Source: Heliocybe sulcata
Lineage: Eukaryota > Basidiomycota > Agaricomycetes > Gloeophyllales > Gloeophyllaceae
Direction: 5' to 3'
Assembly (NCBI GenBank): GCA_004369045.1
Contig: ML213540.1
Location: forward strand, 38,498-102,497
DNA: 64,000 nucleotides
The notes under the pieces are model-generated. The model ran no database searches, was not told the origin of the DNA, and saw nothing but the letters and a program-made list of their open reading frames with translations. The position numbers and the translations under genes are program-made. Positions 12,057 through 24,436 of this stretch are shown one piece after another; position 1 is the first letter of the stretch, and every line of letters begins with the position of its first letter.

Positions 12057-14590
12057 TATGGTGCCGCCAGTCTCTACTGGCAAGTCCTCAAAGACTCAGG
12101 CCAAGAATGCCACCAGTAGAGCAGCAGTCCAGAAGATCTCTGACATCGAAGACAAGCTAGAGCAGGTTCAGCAGACAATCAAGTGCCTTGAAAAGGAATC
12201 TTTGAAGCAGCAAAACTGAATCAAAGAGCTTGAGCTTGAGAACCGAGACTTGGGGGGTGAGGTATTGGACTTGCATGTAAAGATCAAGGCTGTTGAAGAC
12301 CGTGTTGAAGAAGAACTAGAGCACCGGAGCGAGCACAGGTCAGACTGCACTGGGGAGGAAGCTGCTGACGAGTCTGAAGAGGCTGAAGAGGATGAGGAAG
12401 TTGTACGGCTTTGTGAGCAGCTTGAGTGTAGTGAGGCTGCTTGTACATGCCTCACAAGTGAGCTTGCAAACGATGAGGTGTGGGTGTGCTTGCCACGCAT
12501 GATGCTTAGTCAGTGATGATTTTCTGGGTAGGATGCGTTGCATCCCAGCTTGTGCATATCCTCCTTGTCTTCCTCATCAGCCTATGATTTTCTTTGTTAA
12601 GCTTACTAGGCAATTTACATTGCACCAATGTCTCTTCTGCAGGGACTAACAATCATTCCGTACTCAATCCTGACAGATCTACTGTTCAGCTGACTGCGAC
12701 TGCCCAGGTCTTGGCAACATACTATTCTAGGGGTCTCCAATCTGACGGATCTCGCTACCTGAGGGCCATGCGTAAGGCTATGAAGGATCTGATCACGGAC
12801 AGGAATCGGATCAGGCACAGTAGATGGGAACAAGGTGAAACCGATGTATCTGATGATGAAGTAGATCTCATTGAAATGACGCCGGGACCTTCAAGGACCA
12901 CCACGCCGGAAAAAAATCCAGGGAGTTTGTATCTGGGACGTGTGATGGTGCAGTTATCCCCATCATCTCGGTGACACGCAGAAGATAATTGGATAAAATC
13001 TCTTCTCAGATCAAAGAGGCCTGGTGGGAATGACAACAATAGCAACTCAGATGAGGAGGTAGTATCTAATAAGAAACCTAAGATTCAGGAGGAAGTAGAT
13101 ATTGATATCGAAATGGATAACATTGTCGGCTGGCATCCGCATCTGAAGGACTTGGCAGTGAACAGTGAATACATCCCACTCTCCTTATTCCTGAACGATA
13201 CTCGTTGACTTATGCTAAGGCAGCACAACAAGGTCACACTTATAACCAGTGTTTGTGAGGATGGCAAGAAGAGGCAGGTTCTCGATACCTCAAAATATAG
13301 GGACGAAACCATGCTGTCCACTGAGGAATGGCGGGAAGCCATGGAGAACATGGTGGCCTTTGCTTTGGAGGTTCTCAGCCAGGAACATGCGGAGCACTGG
13401 GACAAGCACAGGAGATGGTTTCTTTCGCTTCTAATGTTTGCCAAGGACTTTGAAATACTGAAGCAGATGGACATCAAGTTATGCAGACTCTATGTATGGA
13501 CCCCATTCACGTTCAAACCTGAACAATACCATCAGAGGTTCGAGCACATGTGTGCGGACCACATCAGCACTAGTTGGACTGGGGCAATGGAAGAACTGTG
13601 TTCCATGAAGATCCAGACCACTTCATCTTTGGCAGTCAACAGCTCGTTCTCAGGCAGAGGTGCTTCGTGGTATGGAGCAGGCGGGTTGTACTCCAGTGCT
13701 GGCAGCTCGCAATCATCTGTTAACGGCTACACTCACTCACGAAATGCTGGATCCTCGTCTGGCAATCATTCCTTTTGTGATCAGGGCAGCAAGAAGCAGC
13801 CAACCTGTCTCATCTGTGTGAGAGAAGGTCATCGCGCCAGTATCTTCCCAGGTGGCAGACCAGTATATGTGAGATGGGCAGAACAGTCGAGATGACTCAT
13901 CTCCATCAAGACGGGTGACAGCATCTGTACATCCTGGAACATGGTGGGCAACAGAACGGAATATGGTGGATGTTCCAGACACGGTAGTGAACTCTGTCAC
14001 ATCTGTTCCTTCTGTGAATCGGCCAACCATATTGTGCTCACTCGAGACTGCGGACAGTCTGCGTGGCTCTGATCCTACTTCCATACTGCATCAAGAGATG
14101 CCATACTCGGCTGGCGCATATCAAAAACTTCTGGCCGAATGCAGTCTTCTTGAACAATATCCAGAATTAGTATCAAAGCTGATCAATGGCTTCCCTCTCA
14201 GCGACATGGCTTCACCGATGGAGACTATCATACACAAAAACTCATCGAATTGCACACTATATTCTGAACATGTCAAAGCTTACATTGATAAGGAAGTTGC
14301 TGCAGGTCGGATGTTGCCGGTGATGACTAGAGAAGAATGCGAGCGAGCTTGCAGGCGGCCGTTTATCGTCTCTCCCCTGGTTTGTGCTATCACCCCGAGA
14401 GGCGACAGGGAACCAGACAAGGTCCAAGTATGTCAAAACCTATCTGTGGGAACGATACACGATCCATGCGTGAACAGCAATATTGACCCAAAGGATTTCC
14501 TGACATGCTGGTCTATGGCAGTGGATTGCGCAGAAGTGGTGAGTCTCGATTTAATCAATATCCCTTTATACACTCCACATCTTTGAATGC
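12057..14590 (+). pseudogene. Decayed RT-element coding region (coiled-coil/Cys-rich ORF1 plus start of reverse transcriptase)
   Basis: Several plus-strand blocks in changing frames read as one protein order. First is a Glu/Lys-rich coiled coil (~12120-12500). A region with WHPHLKDLAVN follows (~13120). Then comes a conserved 13212-13895 block ending in a Cys/His cluster (CLICVREGHRAS, continued by CSRHGSELCHICSFC around 13965-14015 in another frame). The 13915-14586 frame contains VSPLVCAITPRGD and VCQNLSVG. The last block resembles the lead-in to the RT palm in Agaricomycete DIRS-like elements (family assignment from memory, moderate certainty). The RT is cut off before its catalytic motifs, and stops or frameshifts lie near 12218, 12520-12590, 13206 and 13893, so it is non-functional. 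Confidence 0.5.
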
Positions 14591-14902
14591 GCTGTTGCGC
14601 CCATTGATACACTTTCATTTCTCACATGCAGCGCATGATTTGGACCAAGATTGGGTTCGCGACCAAGCATTGAATGTGACATCATACCATGATGGGCGAT
14701 GTCAAGGACAGAGGTCCTTGGTATCCAGATGGATATGCGTGATGTTTGCGCAAGACATGAGTCCCGATTGGGTAGTGTCCAGAGCGATGCTCTATGTAAT
14801 CCAGATGGATCTTGATGCCAGTTGCATTCCCAGATGGGTCTCGTATCATGATTTCATGGGTGTCAGACAGCGATCTGACATGAACCATTCAGTGTGCAAA
14901 CA
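14591..14902. other. Spacer between RT remnant and fold-back element
   Basis: Nothing recognisable. The last 8 bases (TGCAAACA, 14895-14902) may be a target-site duplication of the following element. Confidence 0.4.
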
Positions 14903-16741
14903 AGTCGTGGGCCCTAAAAATATACACATTTTACCACAACTATGGTAAACTCATATGCACCACTTTAGTACTCCATATATGTTTATGGTTGTAGTCACAT
15001 TATACTGGATATAATTTGACCACATTATGGTATGCTTATACATGATTGAGCCAGGATTATACAGGATGTATATATTGACTGTATATGGTTAAGGGGACAT
15101 TATACTGTGTGTGTATAGGATTGCTCTGGATTTATACCAGAATTGTAGGGTATGTCAGGCTATTTATACTGTGTTTATGAGATGTGGCAGGGGGTTTGTA
15201 CTAAATTTGTATGCTCTGTTTGTTAGTTCATATGGGATTGTATACTGCACTGCTATATTTATATATGGGGTATATGATATTGAGGTGCCTTTGTATAAAC
15301 TTGCAGGGCAGTTATACTAGATACATGCCATCTGGTGGTGCATTTATATAGTGTTATACCAAATCTGGCTCATATTATATAAGCTATATACCTTTGCAGG
15401 TTGCTTTATATTGAATTTATATGAAATGTATGGGCACTTTGTATAACTATAGGGGAGATCTGGTCACATTATATGAGATTTATATCCAAATTGGGGGGGC
15501 TCTGCTGAGTGGAACCTTCCACAAATCAGGGATCCCTATGAGCCTATATGGGACTACAGTTTGACCCAATAACATGGGGAATATCTCCCAGGATAGAATT
15601 AGTGCACCCCATCACCCTTCCAGCTGGTTCTCTGCCCACCTCCAGCCTCCTAGAATGCTACTCTCCACCTATTCTGCTGCTTGGAGGTCTGATTCCATGT
15701 CAATAGTGTTGTACCTTAATTTACATGGCTTCCAACAGCAGGTCCTGCTACAACAGACACTGTTTCCAGTCCAGTATGCACACATATGGACTGGATTCCA
15801 GACAAGTTTCAGATGCTTACTAAAGTGCTGTGGGCTTCCCATTGTGCTCCCCCAAGCCAACCCAAGTCTCCACTTGTGCTTTCTGATAGCTGGGGCTGGT
15901 GCTGGAAGCCATGTAAATTAAGGTACATCACTATAGAGATGAAATCAGACTTCCAAGTGGCAGAATAGGTGGATGGTAACAGTCTAGGAGGCTGGAGGTG
16001 GGGGGAGAACCAGCTGGAAGGGTAGGGGGGTGCACTAATTCTATCCTGAGAGATATTGCCCATGTTATTGGGTCAAACTGTAGTCCCCTATAGGGTCATA
16101 AGGATCCCTGATTTGTGGGAGATTCCACCCAGCAGGGCCCCCCCCCATTTTCATATAAATCTCATATAATGTGACCAGATCTCCCCTATAGTTATACAAA
16201 GTGCCCATACATTTTATATAAATTCAATATAAAGCAACCTGCAAAGGTATATAGCTTATATAATATGAGCCAGATTTGGTATAACACTATATAAATGCAC
16301 CACCAGATGGCATGTATCTAGTATAACTGCCCTGCAAGTTTATACAAAGGCACCTCAATATCATATACCCCATATATAAATATAGCAGTGCAGTATACAA
16401 TCCCATATGAACTAACAAACAGAGCATACAAATTCAGTACAAACCCCCTGCCACATCTCATAAACACAGTATAAATAGCCTGACATACCCTACAATTCTG
16501 GTATAAATCCAGAGCAATCCTATACACACACAGTATAATGTCCCCTTAACCATATACAGTCAATATATACATCCTGTATAATCCTGGCTCAATCATGTAT
16601 AAGCATACCATAATGTGGTCAAATTATATCCAGTATAATGTGACTACAACCATAAACATATATGGAGTACTAAAGTGGTGCATATGAGTTTACCATAGTT
16701 GTGGTAATATATATATATATATGAGTTAGGGCCCACTAGTG
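14903..16741. mobile_element. Fold-back element, complete copy with ~830-bp terminal inverted repeats
   Basis: The arm at 14903-15735 is repeated in inverse orientation at 15904-16741, leaving only ~170 bp between arms. The two tips differ outside a shared core. The left begins AGTCGTGGGCCCTAAAAATA, the right (read inward) begins CACTAGTGGGCCCTAACTCA; the shared core is GTGGGCCCTAA. The arms are AT-rich and studded with TATAC/TATAT words every ~20-30 nt, like subterminal transposase sites. No transposase gene is inside; short frames in the arms are not convincing. The octamer TGCAAACA occurs directly before the left tip (14895) and 3 bp after the right tip (16745), a possible target duplication. 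Family unknown. Confidence 0.85.
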
Positions 16742-17598
16742 TCTTGCAAACATCTATATACTGTTCCTACACCTGGTAAACAAAGGTGTATTCGTCCCAA
16801 TGAATGCAAAGATCCTGAAGATATAATACTTTGCTATAATACTCTATCATACATTAGCATTGTACACAAATATTTATGGCATTTGTGTGATTTGTGCTGA
16901 CCTTCCAGGAGCTGTTCTACTACATTTTCTCATATCCATATGTTCTTCCCACACTCCCATATCAGGCTATGAATGCACTGCCACTGAAACAACAATGCAC
17001 GTTATGTCAGCACCGCTGAAGTGCTGGGTATGAGCAGGCCCTATTATGTGGACAAGACATTATTTTATGATTTTAAAGGCATTGCGTGAATTTGTATGTC
17101 TAGCAGATAGTGTATACTCAACATCATGCGCAACTTGTCAGTGGCCTAATCAGGCAATCAGGACTGTCACCAATGTTGATGGGGAGCACCAGTATTGTAG
17201 ATATACTCTACTACTGTACCACTTTGTATGGTGGCAACGGCCTGGCGAGCGTGACACTTGCTGTTGCTAACTCGATGAGCAACCAGAGTCTTGTGACAAG
17301 TGACAATTGTTCATGTTGGCGACCCTTGTGGACTGGCAGCCACCAACAATTTATTTTAGATCTGGCTTCAGAGACTTTGTCTGACTGGAATATGTACAAC
17401 TCAATTTTTTATGTACTTTTGTCACAGTATTGTTATGCATGACCTGGGAGCAAATTAGCAATGCAACAGGTGCCATGTGACATGTGACCATTGCCACCAT
17501 ACAAAGTACTACAGTATAGGACTCTGGAGCCAAGTGAAGTCCTGGTCCCGGTACCACTGCTGGTATTAGCAGAATGCAGGCATAAGCCTTGCTAGGCT
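16742..17598. other. AT-rich region, no gene seen
   Basis: No supportable coding sequence. It probably contains decayed transposon DNA belonging to the minus-strand transposase remnant that follows. Confidence 0.4.
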
Positions 17599-18729
17599 CT
17601 ACCAGGAGCTGCATGCCTCAACCTTATATGGCTCATAGCGTGGGATGTCTAGGTGGTAGCAATGCATCAACTTCCTCTGATATTTCATTGATATTGACAT
17701 CCATAAAATAATGAGCTGAGAGCACAGCAGCAGCAGCCAGTGTGGTATCTTCACTGTCATTGGCATTGGAGCCAGACTCAATCCCATGCCCCATTTGTGC
17801 CGAGCATGGTGCTGGAGACTACCTTCCATCCAGTTGTGTATACCACCAAGGACTGTGTGTTGGACAAGATCACAGTAATTGAGTGACAACCAACGAACAC
17901 TGTACTGATCAAATAGCGCTTTTCCTTTATCTTCACATCATGCTAGTGGCCATCCAGACTTTGATGCCATTTCATCGTCTCCAGCTCAGATAGTCCAGAA
18001 TTCAATTTGAGTTTTTAAAGCATTCATGGAATGAGCAGATGTTCTCGGCAGTGTGAGATGCTAAACCCGCACACTTCCAGATAGCGACAATATCTGATGA
18101 AGGCAAGGGCATACACTTTGTACAGCCTTCTGAATGTTTGTATGTGTGAACACACTTGCCAATGTTGATGATGTGAGTGATGGTTGTTACCATTGGCTCA
18201 TTGGGTGGCAGGGTCATTCCTGAAAAGAAGGTATTAATACCTTCTTTTTAGGAATGAGGTTTGCGGGGAAGTATCGGGGTGCTTCACTACAACCTGCATG
18301 CGTGATATGTCTAGCAAATTCATGCACAGGAGCATTCAACAGTGTGTGCATGTGGGTCTTTCAACACGACGGGATTGATCAAAATTTCCATCGATTCTGG
18401 TATTGCAGGCCACTCAATTTCTGGGCCCAAGGAGCATAGGCAGTTGATGAATATGGCTTCGATGCCGTCTTGGTGGAGGGTAACCTGATGATAAGTACCA
18501 TGAGCGATAATTGTTTGGAGGGGTGCTTGGGAAGTGCTCACCTGGAAGGGGTACCTGGCAGTGGGTGGGTTGATGTCCGGCACACGTCCAGTGCAGTGGA
18601 TGCTGCCTTGTGGGCTGGGGTTGTAGCAGGCCTATCCTTTGCATGAGCAGATGTTGGGGGGGTATGCTCTGGATGTATAGCATAGGATTTTAGTTTACAT
18701 ATTAGACAACGGAGGCACTGAGTGTACAA
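17599..18729 (-). pseudogene. DDE-type transposase remnant (Agaricomycete KDZ/Plavaka-like)
   Basis: Read on the minus strand, blocks in order suggest one protein. First is a His/Pro-rich N-terminal segment (18538-18729). Next is LPPNEPMVTTITHIIN ... HTYKHSEGC ... IVAIWKCAGLASHTA (18002-18217). Last is VLGGIHNWMEGSLQHHARHKWG (17599-17889), continuing in a shifted frame with AAAVLSAHYFMDVNINEIS. The MHNWxEG..HH..KWG type of motif and the preceding 'ALLPLIGDL-A-R...GFASHSA' type of block recur in Agaricomycete DDE transposases as I remember them. Multiple frameshifts make it a pseudogene. I cannot place it firmly in one superfamily. Confidence 0.4.
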
Positions 18730-20237
18730 GTAACAACTTTCAAGAAAAACACAACTATTTACTTGAAATTATACTTCTTCTTGTTGTATTCAACACCAGC
18801 ACCGATGTACCAGTGCAAATATGCACAGTCAGATGCAGCTTATCACCTGTGTCATGTGCATTGCCCCTGCCACAATGACATCAATATCAATTGGATGTTA
18901 CAAACTCAGAGGATGTACTCACATAACAAGCCCATCGTGAGCCTTGTCCTTCAGCAATGGATGAGACTTGATCTCCTCCAGGATTTTCTTTTCCTCCTCT
19001 GGCAACTGGGTGGCTCAGCCCCCTTCATAGTGAATTGGTGGGAGAACAGGGTGAGAAAAGCCCTCCTTCCAAGTGCTATCCTTTGCCTATATGCAAAGAG
19101 ATGAATATATCCATTCTGTGATTTTAGAGTACTCACTGCAGGAGAAACATGAACAGTGAACAGGAGGGAGAGAATGAGGAAATGCATTTGTTGGATGAAT
19201 GCAACAAGCACAACACAAGCCAGGCCGATCGAAGATGATGAGGAGCAAAGAGGGTTAGAACCATTGCTGTGAGAAGATACACAAAACCTCACCACAGAAT
19301 CACCCAGATGGTGAGGAATGGCAGTTGCTGGATGAATGCAGAGTGAGGCTGATTGAAGATGGGGGCTGAAACTGAGCTATGACAACATATTCATCAACCC
19401 TGCAGAGGAGGCCGCCATCATGGAAAAAGGACCTATGTATGTAGTCCCACATTGTCACAGTAGTGCAGGTAGCCCCAGTAGTTACCCCTCGGGTATATAG
19501 CACTGTGTATAAGCATCAATTATGTAAGGCAACAAAATGCTATGACAATTGGCCAGTGCAACATAGTTGTTGTAGTGTCATAGCCCTGTAGTAGCTTGGG
19601 TACAACATAGCATCAGTAGCTCCATAGACATGTAGCTTTGTAGATTAATGTAGTATGTCATAGATCTCTATCAGTATCTCATAGATGCTCATCATGATCT
19701 GGGACTACTATCCTGAGTGACATGCAGTGAAAGTCTATATTATGGAGACCGAGCTGACACAGTGATGAACACAAACACACAACAAAACCCGGAAAGAGGA
19801 AGACCTAAACAAACAATAACAACCGCACACCAGCACGCTGCCAGGCCCCGGGGATCGAAGGGTATGAATGTAGTTCAGATGGAGTCAATGGGAAGGGTAG
19901 GACCGAGACCACAAGCCACAAGAGTGACGTAGTGAAGTGCTAAAAATAGAACAAGCAGCAAAAGCGACCGGTAGCGACAGAGCGCGCTATAGAAGCGAAA
20001 TGCGCTAAATGCTAAAAATAGATGTAGACTCTAAAAATGGAACAAAGCAAAAAGACCTCTGGTGTCTGGCAAAACACAGACAGCAAAAGCTCTGAAAGGA
20101 ACAGGCAGAAAGCGCACAATGAGCGAGATAGCGATGCATGGGAAAATATGACGAAGCGACAGCAGCGGGTGTAGCGACAGTGCCCAAACACTGGCAATAG
20201 CTTGGGATGACTAGGGATGCAGAGTGGCAATGATTCC
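18730..20237. other. Repeat-derived region without a recognisable gene
   Basis: Short frames in both strands only. From ~19920 to 20240 the text is rich in 'GCGACAG/TAGCGA' words and leads straight into the repeat at 20238, so it may be the 5' part of that element. Confidence 0.35.
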
Positions 20238-21053
20238 GAGAAGCGCAGGATAGTGAGCAATGCTTGCCGGCAATTAGTGATGAACAGCGGGTTTAGCGAC
20301 GAGTAGCAGGTTTAGCAACAATGAGTGGGATTAGCGACGGAGATGCAGGAAAGACAGGGGAACACTGGATTGCGCAGGGAGGACGAGATACAGGCTCTGG
20401 GGGGACTCTGGTAGCCTTGGTAACCTAAATTACGAGTACAAGAGGTGCTACTCTAGTAGTCTACCTGCCTAAACCAAATATCCGAAGGCCCATGTGCTAA
20501 ACAATAAGAACAATAGCTATACGCGAAACAATAAGACAGGCTAGACTAAACCCCTAACCTCGGAACAAGCTCCAGGAGCTGCAGCGTCCATATACAGAGG
20601 CGGCCGCTGTCCAACGCAAGTGTGGGAATGTGCGCTCATTGCATCAAAAGCACTGCCAGATGACGAACAGTGCCGGCGAGGCACGCACAGTCCTGGAAAT
20701 GACTCGAGCTGACTGAGACGACCTAGAACAAGACTGCCGGCCATTGCCGAAGCATCGCTGCACCGCGCCGCTACAATGTGCCGCCAGCGCCAACACCAAC
20801 AGCAACATAGTGCGGCTGCAGTGCTGCATATCAAGAGGCCAGCGACGGCCTGTGGAACGATTCAGAGAGGCTGTCGGGTGAGGTTGGAGCTCGGGAAAAA
20901 CCAGGAAATAACAGAAAAATCCATAGAAACTTGAATATTGCTCGTAGCACAACACCACAGATACGCTCACTATCGCACAAAGCGTGTGCATCTGTGCAAA
21001 TAGCCTCAAAATGAGTTTTCAATGCTCAGAGACACGTAGGGTGTATTAACGGT
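20238..21053. repeat. Unclassified dispersed repeat, copy 1 (~815 bp)
   Basis: Matches 44252-45058 in the same orientation along its whole length. Examples are GCGCAGGATAGTGAGC at the left, CTACTCTAGTAGTCTACCTG and AACAAGCTCCAGGAGCTGCAG in the middle, and AGACACGTAGGG near the right end. Neither copy has long open frames. I see no TG..CA LTR ends and no terminal inverted repeats. Confidence 0.75.
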
Positions 21054-21072
21054 CAGCGATGTGTAGAGTCAG

Positions 21073-21904
21073 CTATCGGGCTACAGTATCACCCATCCCG
21101 TCTTCCTCCTCCTCCTCCTCCTCCTCCGAGCTCCCATCATACAGTCTGCCATGTGCATGGTAATCTTGGATAGCAGCTGCGATGGTGTCCATGGACATTG
21201 GACCCTTCCAATGCTCTACATCTACATTGAGACCAGGATGGAATCTGTAGTGAGCAATGATATCTGTGACCGGAACCAAAGCACACACCATCCATTCTCA
21301 ACCAGAGATTTCTCAATAGCTGAGAGGAGCTCCTCACTGTCTTTGCCCTTGAAGTGAGTATGTCGAGACTGTCTTCATACCATTCTTTGTATCCCTGAGC
21401 ACTGAAGTTGATACTGCATTTCTTGCCCATCTGCCATTCCTCGATCCAACATTCGATCTATCACAGACTAGAAATGCTCGTGAGTCTGAATAATTACACA
21501 TATTGCGGTGAACACCAACGCAAGGCACTGGTGCAATATTGTGTCAAAATATACTTTGTATCTGATACCTTTATCATCCGGCCCATTGAACCACATGGCA
21601 TTTTTTGGCTCTGCATATTCTGGTGCTGGAGTTCTGAGAAATTAAGTGGCTGCTGTAACTATTGTAGACAGATACTTGCCCAGTAAAGATAGTTATAATC
21701 ATCAAGTAGTGCCTCAGCACAACTGTGGTTCTGAGGTATAGCGGCCGGCCATTGGCTGCTTTCAAACTCATACAGGGTCTCAACAAATGGCTGAGCCTTT
21801 GTCTTGAGCTCTCCATGAACATGAGAGTCCCATGTCATGATCTCCAGTGCAACTGTCAATAACAAAACTGTGTGATGGTTAAGGCCTGCACACTGGATTC
21901 TCAT
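21073..21904 (-). pseudogene. Unrecognised protein remnant with acidic C-terminus
   Basis: Minus-strand frames in sequence carry protein-like text: TWDSHVHGELKTKAQPF and NYLYWASIC (21659-21904), then NAMWFNGPDDKGIRYKVYF (~21540-21600, other frame). The final block is VPVTDIIAHYRFHPGLNVD ... DTIAAAIQDYHAHGRLYDG and a run of eight Glu before the stop (21073-21291). The (TCC)n microsatellite at 21101-21126 encodes the Glu run. I do not recognise the family; frameshifts suggest a broken copy of a repeated gene. Confidence 0.35.
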
Positions 21905-22910
21905 TCCTTATCTGTCTTATGTTTAATAACACACAACTATGTAATGGCAGCCAAAGGCTCATCGTGCAACACAGTATCTATGTAGGGGCGCGTACCTGGT
22001 TCCTGGTATTTAGGAGTGTCCCTGATACACTGTATCAGCTTGTACCTGGTTCACTTTGTCAAATCAATGCCAGTATCGGTCTTGCACTCACTCATTTCAT
22101 TGTTCTCAAGCTTAGTCCTTGCATAACAGCACCTTGCCTGTTACAAACTGAAGGTGTATGGGACAGATGCACTAGCTTTCAGATCTCGGCATCAAGTGGT
22201 ATATCGACTTCTCAAGTCTTGCATGCCTCGGCCCATGACTGCTTTGCCATCTTCATGACATCAACTCATTTGGACATGGGGAGCAGATTCTTACAAATGA
22301 TGAGGCATCTGAGTGGCCAATAGCTTCCTCGATGACATTGTGAATGTCATTGTCATCATTGAGGTGCTTATGGCATGGGCGGTCATCAGTAGGAGCTGAA
22401 GAATCTTCATGCACCACATATTCATTCTGCTTTTTGTCCTCATCTTTGCCCTCATTACCCTCATTTGAGTCCTTGCATCCTCGGCAGCAGTCATTCCTAC
22501 CATCCTTGGCCTGAACCTGGCTACGAGTCAGCAGAGATGACCAACCTTGGATTGATGATCATCAGGTCCTTGAGACAAAGAGTGGGCATGCTTTCCTGAA
22601 GGGTACGTGGTTGGATGTTCATTAGAGTTTGTAAGGTACACAAATGACCAACTATAATCACTGCATGCTTGAGTATGTTGAGGATCGATGATGTGAGGGG
22701 ACCCACCTTCACACACATGACAGTGACTCGCAGGTATATATATGGACGACTTTTCCTTCTCTCTTTTCCCTGAGTCATTATGCAGGAGTTGACTGAGGTA
22801 AGCTATAATGTATCCAGTGTATTGTATGATACCTGACAATTTTCCTCTTATTATAGGTACTGTCCAATACACCAGTCATTATGCAGGAGTCAACTGAGTT
22901 CCGGGGTCAT
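21905..22910. other. Region with only weak coding traces
   Basis: The minus strand holds a possible acidic stretch (22300-22500). A near-exact direct repeat of CATTATGCAGGAGT lies ~100 bp apart (22776 and 22877), just left of the fold-back arm. No gene call. Confidence 0.35.
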
Positions 22911-23573
22911 GGGCCCTAAAAATATACACATTTTACCACAACTGTGGTAAACTCATATACACTACTTTAGTACTCCATATATGTTTATGCTTGTAGTCGC
23001 ATTATACTGGATATAATGTGACCATGTTATGGTATGCTTATACATGGTTGAGCCAGGATTATATAGGATGTATATATTGACTGTATATGGTTAAGGGGAC
23101 ATTATACTGTGCATGTATAGGATTGCTCTGGATTTATACCAGAATTGTAGGGTGTCTCAGGCTATTTATACTGGGTTTATGAGATGTGGCAGGGGGTTTG
23201 TACTGCATTTGTATGCTCTGTTTGTCAGTTTATATGGGATTGTATACTGCACTGCTATATTGATACATAGGGTATATGATATTGAGTATAAACTTGCAGG
23301 GCAGTTATACTGGATATATGCCATTTGCTGGTGCATTTATATAGGGTTATACCGGATCTGGCTCATATTATATGCATATATATAAGCTATATACCTTTGC
23401 TGGATGCTTTATATTAGATTTGTGTAAAATGTATGGGCACTTTGTATAACTGTAGGGGAGATCTGGTCACATTATATGAGATTTATTTCCAAATGGGGTG
23501 GGGGCCTGCTGGGTGGAATCCCCCATAAATCAGGGATCCTTATGACCCCATATGGGACCACAGTTTGACCCAG
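22911..23573 (+). repeat. Fold-back element, single left arm (copy 2)
   Basis: Starts GGGCCCTAAAAATATACACA like the left tip of the copy at 14903 and follows that arm for ~660 bp to the CAGTTTGACCCA block, then stops abruptly. The second arm and the centre are missing. Confidence 0.8.
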
Positions 23574-24436
23574 TCCAATTTAATCTCCGACCTCTGGGTG
23601 TCATCAAGCAGGGAGAAGGCTTAGGGAATCTACTGACAAGTGCTGTTTGCCATCTGATATAGCTTAAATTTGAGTTTAACAGTATGGAAAACATTTTCAT
23701 AGAGAGGTCTGAATATATAGGTAATTCTTGAATCTAAAATGCTGATACAGGTCCCAGCCATCCTATTGAGCTTAGAGGTACAGCACTCACATTTACTTTC
23801 CAGCCATATGTACTGCTATAATACCATTATCAATCCTCTGTCTTTAATGAGCTTGAGGGATCTCTGTCACTGGGAACCAACCAACAGAGAGCCTTCATGC
23901 TGCAGCCAGAGACAATGCCACATTCAGCATTTGAAATGTCTTACATAACTCGGCTCATTATCATTATCTCACAGCACAATGAGTAGTGTCCCTGTATAAG
24001 TGCCCCGTATCTGTTGGCCCAGCTACTCCCACCTTCTAAAAGTACCAGGAATGTCTCTGAGATGGAGTGCCCACACCGGCACCAAACCATTGTATAAGGA
24101 GCATGTGCATGCGTCTTCTGTCAATACCATAGACGTCCTGAACCACAAAAGCTTTCCTGTCACATCATACTCTGCTGTTGATTACATTGTTATGTTCTCA
24201 TTATTTGCCACAAAGCACCATCTAAAGTCATACAGAGCTTATTTTCCACCCCAGACAGCTGGCCAGCCTTGCCATGTCTCAGCAGCCGATGGGTGTGTGG
24301 CATAGCAAAGATATGCTATGGGCTGATATCATGGAATAAACTGACACTAGAGCAGTGCAAGTGTGTGTCAGAGGTGCTAATGGGGCATTACCTGTTCTTG
24401 TTCAAAGACTGCAAGACTACAGTGCTGCAGCAGTGA
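23574..24436. other. No gene recognised; possible 5' part of the SET-domain remnant
   Basis: A 101-codon plus-strand frame (24000-24305) has no recognisable motif. It lies directly upstream of the SET-domain block and could be a decayed exon. Confidence 0.3.
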
